A stretch of 5,072 nucleotides of DNA from Candidatus Methanoplasma sp. GTDB lineage: Archaea; Thermoplasmatota; Thermoplasmata; Methanomassiliicoccales; Methanomethylophilaceae. Below, piece after piece: positions 1 through 5,072 of the stretch. Every line of letters begins with the position of its first letter. Positions within the stretch are counted from its first letter, which is position 1. The notes below the pieces were generated by a model. That model ran no database searches. It was not told where the DNA came from and worked only from the letters and a program-made list of their open reading frames with translations. The stretch lies in NCBI GenBank assembly GCA_031288985.1, contig JAITQH010000095.1, positions 1 through 5,072 of the forward strand. The letters run 5' to 3'. Both the position numbers and the translations under genes were made by a program.

Positions 1-10
1 GAAAGACGCC

Positions 11-703
11 ATGAAGCATGACGCATCCGTCAGGGAACGGGGCGTGTCGGCCGCGACGGCGGAAGCGGGAAGGCGCGCCCTGTCGGAGCAGAGGGTCTTG
101 TCGGACTCGGCCGTCCTCAGGAAAAAGATCGAGGATCTGGAATTCGATGTTGAGATACTCGACAAAGGGCGTTCCATACTCGCAGACAAACTGAACGCCG
201 AGAGAAAGAACGCCGCGAAACTGCAGGAGATGCTCGACAACTCGGCGTCCAAGCTGAACGCGGAGAAGGAAACGTCGGCAGAAGCGGCCGACGCCAGGGA
301 CGAGGCTTTGGGATATGCGGCCCGCGCCCGCGACGCGGGATTCCGCGCCGGAAAGGAGGCCGCCGAGGCCGAGATCGAGGAACTCCGCGCGAAGGCGGGC
401 ATGCCTGCCGACACGCTTCGGAATACTCCGGAAACGGATGCGGTCGGAGGCGGTGAGACCGTAAGATGGTTCGCAAAGACGTGCTTCCACTCGAAACTGC
501 TCACCGCAGACCGTTATATCCCCCTTGCGGATATGAAATTTCAAAAGATCGTCCTGAAGCCGACAGAATGCGGCGGCGTGGAGTGCGGCAACAACCTCAT
601 AATGATCCCGGGGTTCGAATCCATTCACTGCTTTGCGGGGGACAGGGATCTCAGGGCGGCGGCCATGGCGGACGGAAGGATAGAGATATACATGGAGGAG
701 TAA
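11..703 (+). CDS. Coiled-coil protein of unknown function, possibly incomplete at its 5' end
   Basis: I do not recognise this family. Numbered from the ATG at 11, residues about 35-130 are rich in Ala, Glu, Lys and Arg, with leucine spacing typical of a long coiled coil. A linker (about 131-150) leads to a compact C-terminal region (about 150-230) that looks globular, with hydrophobic strands and several possible metal ligands: C158/H160, C187 and C192 (CGGVEC), and H206/C207. No signal peptide or membrane segment is visible, so a cytoplasmic protein is likely. The frame is open to the left edge and the ATG at 11 lacks a clear Shine-Dalgarno site, so the true start may lie outside the window. 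The stop (701-703) is 2 bases before the DUF2130 gene, whose ribosome binding site lies inside this gene's last codons. The two are therefore almost surely co-transcribed and probably translationally coupled. Both proteins are coiled-coil, so they may interact (inference). Confidence 0.72.
   Translation: MKHDASVRERGVSAATAEAGRRALSEQRVLSDSAVLRKKIEDLEFDVEILDKGRSILADKLNAERKNAAKLQEMLDNSASKLNAEKETSAEAADARDEALGYAARARDAGFRAGKEAAEAEIEELRAKAGMPADTLRNTPETDAVGGGETVRWFAKTCFHSKLLTADRYIPLADMKFQKIVLKPTECGGVECGNNLIMIPGFESIHCFAGDRDLRAAAMADGRIEIYMEE
694..700 (+). promoter_or_regulatory. Shine-Dalgarno site GGAGGAG for the DUF2130 gene
   Basis: GGAGGAG occupies the last codons of the upstream coiled-coil gene and ends 5 bases before the ATG at 706. 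It fixes that ATG as the start and rules out the 80-codon in-frame extension back to an ATG at 466. That extension overlaps the upstream gene and has no protein-like composition. Confidence 0.65.
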
Positions 704-705
704 AA

Positions 706-1929
706 ATGAACGAGATAACATGCCCGAAGTGCGGATTTGCGATGAGCATAGATGCGGCGCTGGAAGGACAGATAGAGTCGCGCATATCTGCGGAGAACGA
801 GAAGAGGCACCGCGAGGAGATGCTGGCCGCAAAGAAGGACGCGGCGGAGAGCGCCGCAAGGGCGCTCGAACTGGAGAAGCAGAGGGCCTTGCAGGATCTG
901 GAGTTCGAGAGGCGGAAGATAGCCTTGGAGCTGGAGGGGCAGGCCAAGCTGAAGGCCATGGAGCAGGAGACGGCGACGGAACAGCTGAAGAAGGACGCGG
1001 AGGCTGAGAAGGCGAACAACGCAAAGCTCCGCGAAGAGCTGACGAGGCTGTTGGAAAAGCTGCGCCTTTCCGAAGAGACCAAGGAGAACCTTCAGCTGGA
1101 ATCCCAGAAGAAGCTCAACGAAGAATCCATAAAGATACGCGACGAGGCGCGGAAACAGGCCGAGGAATCGGCCCAGTTGAAGCTGGCGGAGATGGAGAAG
1201 ACCCTCCGCGACACGCAGGCCTCCCTTGAAGCGGCCCAGAGAAAGGCGGCCCAGGGATCCCAGCAGAATCAGGGCGAGGTCCTTGAGATCAGTCTCGAAG
1301 AAGGCCTCCGGGGAGAGTTCCTCTTCGACGACATCTCCGAAGTGAAGAAAGGGCAGAGAGGCGCGGATGTGGTGCAGATCGTGAAGGACAGGCTGCAGAA
1401 CGAATGCGGCATCCTGCTTTGGGAGACGAAGAACGCGGCATGGCAGCCTGCGTGGATCCCAAAGTTCAAGAGCGATATCAGGGAAGCGGGTGCGTCGGCG
1501 GGAATACTCGTGTCCAAAGAGATCCCCGACAAGTACGGGGACATAGCCGAGATAGACGGCGTTTGGGTGGTCAAGCCGTCCTTCGCCCTTCCCGTGGCGG
1601 GGCTCATGCGCGCCCAGATAATCGGCGTGCATGCGGCGAACCGCAACGCGGAGAACAAGGACGAAAAGATGGAGTATCTCTTCCAATACCTCACGGGGCC
1701 GGAGTTCAAGAACCGGATGGAGGCCATCCTCGACAACTACACGGCGCTGCAGAGCGAGTTGGAGAAGGAGAGGAGGTCCGCCGAGAGGAGGTGGGCGAAG
1801 CAGGAGAAGTCCATACGCGCGGTCATAAGCAACACGGCGGGGATGTACGGCGACCTGCAGGGGCTCATCGGCGGAGAGCTGGGAGACATAAAGCTGCTGG
1901 AAGAGGACGACGGTCCGGAGGATGAGTGA
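706..1929 (+). CDS. DUF2130-family protein: coiled coil plus predicted PD-(D/E)XK nuclease
   Basis: Complete 407-residue protein, normal length for the family. Residues 4-10 (ITCPKCG) form the short N-terminal cysteine motif seen in DUF2130 proteins. Residues about 20-188 are an uninterrupted charged coiled coil. The core starts at QGEVLE (189-194) and carries the expected nuclease-like signature: E194, KGQRGAD with D221, then WETK with E240 and K242 in a strand-like context. These are the positions I would assign to a PD-(D/E)XK metal site. The C-terminal helices include the family segments YLTGPEF and GMYGDLQG, followed by an acidic tail. Known of the family: widespread, mostly uncharacterised, with a restriction-endonuclease-like fold proposed. 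Inferred: a cytoplasmic DNA- or RNA-cleaving enzyme. It follows the upstream coiled-coil gene by 2 bases and lies 195 bases before a helicase gene on the same strand. Family assignment is firm; activity and substrate are not. Confidence 0.93.
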   Translation: MNEITCPKCGFAMSIDAALEGQIESRISAENEKRHREEMLAAKKDAAESAARALELEKQRALQDLEFERRKIALELEGQAKLKAMEQETATEQLKKDAEAEKANNAKLREELTRLLEKLRLSEETKENLQLESQKKLNEESIKIRDEARKQAEESAQLKLAEMEKTLRDTQASLEAAQRKAAQGSQQNQGEVLEISLEEGLRGEFLFDDISEVKKGQRGADVVQIVKDRLQNECGILLWETKNAAWQPAWIPKFKSDIREAGASAGILVSKEIPDKYGDIAEIDGVWVVKPSFALPVAGLMRAQIIGVHAANRNAENKDEKMEYLFQYLTGPEFKNRMEAILDNYTALQSELEKERRSAERRWAKQEKSIRAVISNTAGMYGDLQGLIGGELGDIKLLEEDDGPEDE

Positions 1930-1939
1930 GACCGCGCAG

Positions 1940-2005
1940 GAATGTCCGCAGGACCGGAAGCCGATCGCGGCCGACGGGAAACGAGTATAACAAATGCGGA
2001 CATTC
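1940..2005. repeat. 11-bp perfect inverted repeat with a 44-base spacer in the intergenic gap
   Basis: GAATGTCCGCA at 1940-1950 is matched exactly by its reverse complement TGCGGACATTC at 1995-2005. It lies just after the DUF2130 stop (1929). As RNA, the arms could close a 44-base internal region; as DNA, they could be two half-sites of an operator. The left arm contains the ATG at 1942 that would otherwise be taken as an upstream start for the helicase. The role is unknown. Confidence 0.5.
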
Positions 2006-2032
2006 GGGGGCATTGCGATCCATCCGTCCGCC

Positions 2033-2066
2033 ATGCTTCCGCCGCACTGTCCGGCGGCGGGAGCGT
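2033..2066 (+). other. Strong intergenic RNA hairpin, 13-bp stem with 8-base loop
   Basis: Bases 2033-2045 pair with 2054-2066, leaving the loop ACTGTCCG. The stem holds 11 Watson-Crick pairs and two T·G pairs (2034·2065 and 2038·2061), with seven consecutive Watson-Crick pairs (2039-2045 with 2054-2060) next to the loop, all but none of them G-C. It sits between the DUF2130 gene and the helicase start at 2125. No run of T follows, so it does not look like a conventional intrinsic or archaeal U-tract terminator. It could be an mRNA processing or stability element between the two genes, or part of a small structured RNA together with the 1940-2005 repeat. That role is inference from base pairing alone. 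Confidence 0.5.
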
Positions 2067-2110
2067 TCATCAACGGGCCCAAAACATATTGCGCAGAGAA
2101 GAAAACATCC

Positions 2111-2114
2111 GGAG
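2111..2114 (+). promoter_or_regulatory. Probable Shine-Dalgarno site GGAG that sets the helicase start at 2125
   Basis: GGAG lies 10 bases before the ATG at 2125. The alternative in-frame ATG at 1942 has only AGG directly against it, and its 61 extra residues would be translated from the structured gap without resembling helicase sequence. An ATG at 2137, four codons in, is a second possibility. Confidence 0.42.
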
Positions 2115-2124
2115 ACCGCAGACA

Positions 2125-4131
2125 ATGACCGCACATATGCCCAAGATCACCGTCAGGGGGAAGGTTCTGGACAGACAGCAGACTGAGGCCGTCGTCGACG
2201 GCGCCAAGACGGAGCTGGTCATCGCGGGAGCCGGCACGGGAAAGACGACGACGCTCGTTGGCAGGGCGAAGTATCTCGTCGAGGTCCTGGAAGTGCCGTT
2301 CGACAGGATACTGATGATATCCTTCACCAACAACACCGTAGACGATCTCAGAAAGGCCGTCCGGGACGAGCTGAGATGCGGAGACGCCCGGAACATCATG
2401 ACCATACACTCGCTTGGCAGCATGATCGTGAACAGGGAGGCGTGCGTGGCGGACAGGCGCGCCCGGCTCATCAAAGGGATTCTCGTCAATCTCGTTTCAA
2501 ACAACGGCTACTACGCCGAACAGCTGATCGAATACACCGAAAAGCTGACGGAATTCCCCCATACCAACTACTCCATGAACTATGAGTACATCACGGAGGA
2601 CGGCCTCCGCAGGACGGCCAACGTGCTGTTCGAGCACGACATACCGTACAGGTACGAGAGGGCCGGAGCACAGAATGATTGGAAGGGGCGCATAACCGTT
2701 GCCGACGGGGAGGGAAGGCCCATCGAGCTGTACACGTCCAACGATGCGGTCAGGGCCGCCTCCAAGGATCCCAACGCTCTCCTTTCCATGCTCCGGGGCA
2801 GGGGATTCGTCTTTGACCGGCACGATCGCAGGGAATACGCGATGAAGCTCATCAACAGATGGAATCTCAGGATACCGAACAGCATCGGAAACACCATAGC
2901 CCGGTCCAAAGCGGTGGGGGTGACGTTCGATCATCTGATCATGGAGAACGAGATCCGCAACGCCGGCGACGGCCCGCTCAAAGGATCCGTGTCCGGAAGG
3001 CTGGACCTTCTGTACAGGATCAACAAAGAATACTGCGAACAGTACGAATCCAACGGCCTCGTCGATTACGAGGACATGATTGTCAAGGCCGCCGAAAGGC
3101 TGGAAGGCGGGTTCGTCCCGCCGTTCAGGTACGACCACGTTCTGATCGACGAATATCAGGACGTGTCCCCGATCCTTGTGAGGCTGATAACCGCAATGCG
3201 CAGGCGTATGAATTTCAACCTGTTCTGCGTGGGCGACGATTGGCAGAGCATCTACTCCTTCAACGGCGGCGACATCTCGCAGATGTACGGATTCGGGGAC
3301 GCATGGAAGGATTGGGGGGCGCCTTCGGTCCGAAAGATCGAGACCACCTACCGCTGCCCGAAAAGCATCGTCGACATAACGAACAGATTCGTTATGAAGA
3401 ACAGGAAACAACTGGAGAAGAGCGTCAGAAGCTTCCATGGCGGCAGGGACTTCGGGATAGAGCTGCTTCCTGCGCTGTACAAAAGAGATATCCCGGACAT
3501 GATCGGGAACCGCCTGGACCACCTTCCCGGCGACAGTTCGATATTCATCATCGGCAGGGCCAGAGGGGATCTGTTCGCTTTTCAGTTCGACGACAGGTTC
3601 CGTTTTGAACAGGGCGTGGAGAAGCCCGATCTTGCCGGCACCGTGCCGATGAGGTACCGCAGGCATATAGTCTACCCCGACGGGACGGAGGATGACGAGG
3701 ACATGGAGATCACGTACGTCACGGCGCATTCGGCGAAGGGGCTGGAGGCCGATTATGTGTTCATAATCGCCGACAGGGACAGGAAATGCTTCCCGTCCAC
3801 GGCCGACGATGATATATCGGTTCTGTTCCCCCGCCCCATCGAAGCCGCGGAGCTCCCCGAGGAGCGCAGGGTGTTCTACGTTGCGATGACCCGCGCGAGA
3901 AAGAGGCTGTTCATCGTGAACCGCGCCGAGAAGGGCGATTCCTTCGCATCCGACTCGCCGTTCGTCAAAGAGATCGTGTCGTTCTATCCGAAGGGTTTCG
4001 ACGAATCGACTCCCACCTGCGCCAAGTGCGGCGGGGCGATGAAGATCAAGGTCGGCGAGAGGAACAAGTTCTACGCCTGCGCCGCATTCCCGAAATGCGC
4101 CGGATCGTTCAGGACGTTCAGGGAGATGTGA
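2125..4131 (+). CDS. UvrD/Rep-type superfamily 1 DNA helicase, HelD (helicase IV)-like, with C-terminal zinc finger
   Basis: ATP-driven DNA-unwinding motor, predicted 668 residues. Motifs in order: Q motif DRQQTEAV (16-23); Walker A AGAGTGKTT (34-42); motif Ia around ILMISFTN; Walker B LIDEYQD (340-346, D342/E343); motif III GDDWQSIY (370-377); motif IV TTYRCP (407-412); motif V AHSAKGLEADYV (534-545); motif VI FYVAMTRAR (584-592). GDDWQ and TTYR are the helicase IV forms. Residues 632-658 (C632, C635, C652, C658) form a topoisomerase I-type four-cysteine zinc finger, probably DNA binding. Unlike E. coli HelD there is no long N-terminal domain: Walker A begins near residue 34. Residues about 153-206 resemble the nuclease-like insertion of some HelD relatives, but without its catalytic acidic residues. 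All ATPase motifs look intact, so it should be active. It lies on the same strand as the DUF2130 nuclease, suggesting joint DNA repair, recombination or defence work (inference). Its 3' end overlaps a convergent broken gene by 14 bases. Confidence 0.94.
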   Translation: MTAHMPKITVRGKVLDRQQTEAVVDGAKTELVIAGAGTGKTTTLVGRAKYLVEVLEVPFDRILMISFTNNTVDDLRKAVRDELRCGDARNIMTIHSLGSMIVNREACVADRRARLIKGILVNLVSNNGYYAEQLIEYTEKLTEFPHTNYSMNYEYITEDGLRRTANVLFEHDIPYRYERAGAQNDWKGRITVADGEGRPIELYTSNDAVRAASKDPNALLSMLRGRGFVFDRHDRREYAMKLINRWNLRIPNSIGNTIARSKAVGVTFDHLIMENEIRNAGDGPLKGSVSGRLDLLYRINKEYCEQYESNGLVDYEDMIVKAAERLEGGFVPPFRYDHVLIDEYQDVSPILVRLITAMRRRMNFNLFCVGDDWQSIYSFNGGDISQMYGFGDAWKDWGAPSVRKIETTYRCPKSIVDITNRFVMKNRKQLEKSVRSFHGGRDFGIELLPALYKRDIPDMIGNRLDHLPGDSSIFIIGRARGDLFAFQFDDRFRFEQGVEKPDLAGTVPMRYRRHIVYPDGTEDDEDMEITYVTAHSAKGLEADYVFIIADRDRKCFPSTADDDISVLFPRPIEAAELPEERRVFYVAMTRARKRLFIVNRAEKGDSFASDSPFVKEIVSFYPKGFDESTPTCAKCGGAMKIKVGERNKFYACAAFPKCAGSFRTFREM

Positions 4132-4496
4132 GCGGGGGCGTGCCGGCGGCGGTTCTCAGCATCTCATTGAGTTCGTTCCATCCCGACTCCGAACTGAGAT
4201 CGAATTCGATTTCCTTTTCATCGTCCTCGGAGGTCGCCATCTTTCCCGTGAGATCCGAAAGGGATATCTCAAGGATGAATTCCGTTTCGCCGATTGTCCA
4301 TTCCATTTCGATATCTCCGGAAGGGGTCGGATATGTGTACGGCAGCGCCTTGTCAGACCAATAGAAGGAGTCGAACAGATCCGCCAGTCTCGACAGGGCG
4401 GCCTTGTCCGGAGCGGCGCCGATCCCGTTTCCAAGCCAGCCGTCCTCCGTGTGCAGGTTTGGAGAAATCTGTGGAGGTGCTGTTGAACCCTGCCAT
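4118..4496 (-). pseudogene. Small 'YPTP..G...EW' family gene, frameshifted or truncated at its 5' end
   Basis: The minus-strand frame ending at 4118 reads as a real acidic protein: EDGWLGNGIGAAP, then a helix with ALSRLADLFDSF, then LPYTYPTPSGDIEMEW, then a strand-rich part (FILEISLSDL) and an acidic C-terminal helix. I recognise this order (GW.G.GA.P, helix, YPTP.GG...EW) from a common family of short uncharacterised proteins. The only in-frame ATG (4304-4306) falls inside the conserved signature, and no ATG, GTG or TTG occurs between it and the stop at 4520-4522. In another frame an ATG at 4494-4496 begins MAGFNSTSTDFSKPAH. One single-base indel between about 4450 and 4480 would join this to the conserved part and give a protein of about 125 residues. 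So this is either a frameshifted gene (mutation or sequencing error) or a 3' remnant. It converges on the helicase gene and overlaps its last 14 bases. Function unknown. Confidence 0.55.
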
Positions 4497-4508
4497 ATCC
4501 CTAAAGTG

Positions 4509-4548
4509 AAGAGTAAAGATTATAGGATTCAATAACCTGTTCACTCTT
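4509..4548. promoter_or_regulatory. Putative promoter/operator region: TATA-like box inside an imperfect inverted repeat
   Basis: GATTATAG at 4518-4525 lies about 27 bases before the ATG at 4549, the spacing expected for a leaderless archaeal start, and no Shine-Dalgarno site precedes that ATG. The same box read on the other strand lies about 26 bases before the minus-strand ATG at 4494-4496, so it might serve both genes. AAGAGTAAA (4509-4517) and TTCACTCTT (4540-4548) form an inverted repeat with one mismatch flanking the box, which could bind a repressor. The box matches the archaeal consensus only weakly. Confidence 0.3.
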
Positions 4549-4926
4549 ATGTGTAATGGGATAATTGGTAGACAGGAATTGATTTCACGCCTATCTACGA
4601 GGGGAATCAGATGCATTGAAGTGCAAGACATATATGATAAAAAGAATATGATACTGTTGAAGGATAATAGCATTGATGCCTTTGCAGAGATTGTTAAGAC
4701 AGAAGACGACGTTCTTTTTGAGTACCTACATCTCAATGCAAATGCCCACCTTATAGGCAAAGAAACAATAGAAATGATGATTGGGCGTGGTGATGCAGTC
4801 ACAGATGATGTAGACGCGAGGATATCAAAGTACAATGACAAACTACTGAAGATGGATTCTTCAGAACCCTATGCACTGGTGTCCGTGTGTCTAAACAACG
4901 GATTCAAAATAGGAATATGCATCTAG
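4549..4926 (+). CDS. Hypothetical 125-residue protein in AT-rich DNA, ending in TAG
   Basis: I do not recognise this protein. It is soluble-looking with mixed charge, no membrane segment or signal peptide. Visible features are an N-terminal part with alternating hydrophobic residues (GIRCIEVQDIYD, NMILLKD), a central acidic helix-like stretch (SIDAFAEIVKTEDD), and a C-terminal strand-like LVSVCLNNGFKIGICI. The start ATG has no Shine-Dalgarno site but has a TATA-like box about 27 bases upstream. The frame is open back to a TGA at 4507-4509 with no other start. Codon use is A/T-rich, unlike the helicase gene, which points to acquired DNA. The stop TAG (4924-4926) is followed in the same frame by AAT AAC GAT and then the ATG of the next ORF. 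The two may therefore be one gene with an amber codon (pyrrolysine or a nonsense mutation) or two tightly packed genes. That the frame is coding is likely but not certain. Confidence 0.65.
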   Translation: MCNGIIGRQELISRLSTRGIRCIEVQDIYDKKNMILLKDNSIDAFAEIVKTEDDVLFEYLHLNANAHLIGKETIEMMIGRGDAVTDDVDARISKYNDKLLKMDSSEPYALVSVCLNNGFKIGICI

Positions 4927-4935
4927 AATAACGAT

Positions 4936-5072
4936 ATGGATTTTGTAATGGATCCTCGTGAAAAACTAGCCGAGATAGTGAGAGAGAGTGGAAAAGATTT
5001 GGATGAACTGGCGGCAGCTGCGCGTGAAAAACTGGATATGTTGAAAGAAGAACTGACGAACAAGATAATAGA
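4936..5072 (+). CDS. N-terminal fragment of an unidentified helical protein, running off the window
   Basis: ATG at 4936 opens a frame of 45 complete codons to the right edge. The visible part is highly charged and helical: MDPREKLAEIVRESG, DLDELAAAAREKL, then MLKEELTNKII. A helix-turn-helix-like start of this type (I..sG....eL....r.Kl) is common at the N-terminus of archaeal replication protein A/OB-fold proteins, but 45 residues are too few to assign it. An internal ATG at 4948 is an alternative start. No Shine-Dalgarno site precedes either. The start lies 10 bases after the TAG of the preceding ORF and in the same frame, so this may instead be the continuation of that gene. An 11-base direct repeat (CGTGAAAAACT) encodes its two REKL segments. 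Confidence 0.55.
   Translation, partial: MDFVMDPREKLAEIVRESGKDLDELAAAAREKLDMLKEELTNKII

Noticed and set aside
611..624. GGGTTCGAATCC, resembling the T-arm of a tRNA
   Set aside because: The flanking bases do not form a T stem, no acceptor or anticodon arm can be built around it, and it lies inside an intact reading frame.
466..705. 80-codon N-terminal extension of the DUF2130 protein
   Set aside because: It overlaps the coiled-coil gene out of frame, and a GGAGGAG site placed 5 bases before the ATG at 706 gives the true start. The family begins with the CPxCG motif a few residues in.
2083..2091. AAACATATT as a TATA-like promoter box for the helicase
   Set aside because: Too weak a match to rely on, and the start it implies (about 2112-2117) would leave the GGAG site out of the leader. 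Recorded only as a possibility.
1942..2124. 61-codon N-terminal extension of the helicase
   Set aside because: No helicase-like or conserved sequence, poor ribosome binding site, and it would run through the inverted repeat and hairpin. The Q motif follows the ATG at 2125 at normal distance.
625..2409. 594-codon open frame on the minus strand
   Set aside because: It lies opposite the whole DUF2130 gene and part of the helicase gene. Its translation is a Leu/Arg/Pro-rich shadow produced by the high-GC codon bias of the plus-strand genes, with no recognisable domain.
2497..3729. 410-codon open frame on the minus strand
   Set aside because: Antisense to the conserved helicase motifs. Same shadow effect, and no motif of its own.
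4156..4434. 92-codon minus-strand frame starting with TTG
   Set aside because: Arg/Pro/Ser-rich shadow of the conserved 'YPTP' protein, which occupies a different frame of the same strand.
4353..4841. 162-codon minus-strand frame
   Set aside because: Mostly antisense to the AT-rich ORF at 4549 and crosses the putative promoter. Only its short stretch from the ATG at 4494-4496 to about 4450 may be real, as the displaced N-terminus of the broken small gene.
1..5072. CRISPR array, insertion sequence, tRNA or rRNA gene
   Set aside because: No regularly spaced repeats, transposase motifs, terminal repeats or RNA-gene signatures were seen on either strand.

Overview
The window looks like a high-GC archaeal chromosome segment that runs into an AT-richer, possibly acquired stretch at its right end. 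The archaeal reading is an inference. It rests on frequent AGG and ATA codons, good Shine-Dalgarno sites in the left part, and a possible leaderless start with a TATA-like box in the right part. A Thermoplasmatota / Methanomassiliicoccales-type methanogen would fit, but there is no rRNA or other marker gene here to prove it, and a bacterial host is not excluded.

Layout. Positions 1-1929 hold two tightly coupled genes: a coiled-coil protein of unknown function whose reading frame is still open at the left edge, then, 2 bases after its stop, a complete DUF2130-family protein (N-terminal CPxCG, long coiled coil, PD-(D/E)XK-type nuclease core). A gap of 195 bases (1930-2124) has no convincing gene. 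It carries an 11-bp perfect inverted repeat and a strong 13-bp-stem hairpin. Positions 2125-4131 encode a complete superfamily 1 helicase of the helicase IV (HelD) kind, with a C-terminal topoisomerase-type four-cysteine zinc finger. Converging on it from the other strand (4118-4496) is a small gene of a family recognised by its 'YPTP..G...EW' signature; it seems to have lost its start through a frameshift or 5' truncation.

From about 4500 onward base composition drops: I counted 24/60 and 19/60 G+C in two lines of the right-hand region against 33/60 in a helicase line. This region holds an unrecognised 125-residue ORF ending in TAG and, in the same frame after only three more codons, a second ORF that runs off the window. 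If the host decodes UAG as pyrrolysine, these two would be one protein.

Functionally, the left two thirds place a predicted nuclease beside a DNA helicase, with a coiled-coil partner. This suggests DNA processing (repair, recombination or defence), but co-operation between them is inferred only from adjacency. The right end is a composition boundary with small unknown or broken genes, typical of accessory DNA.
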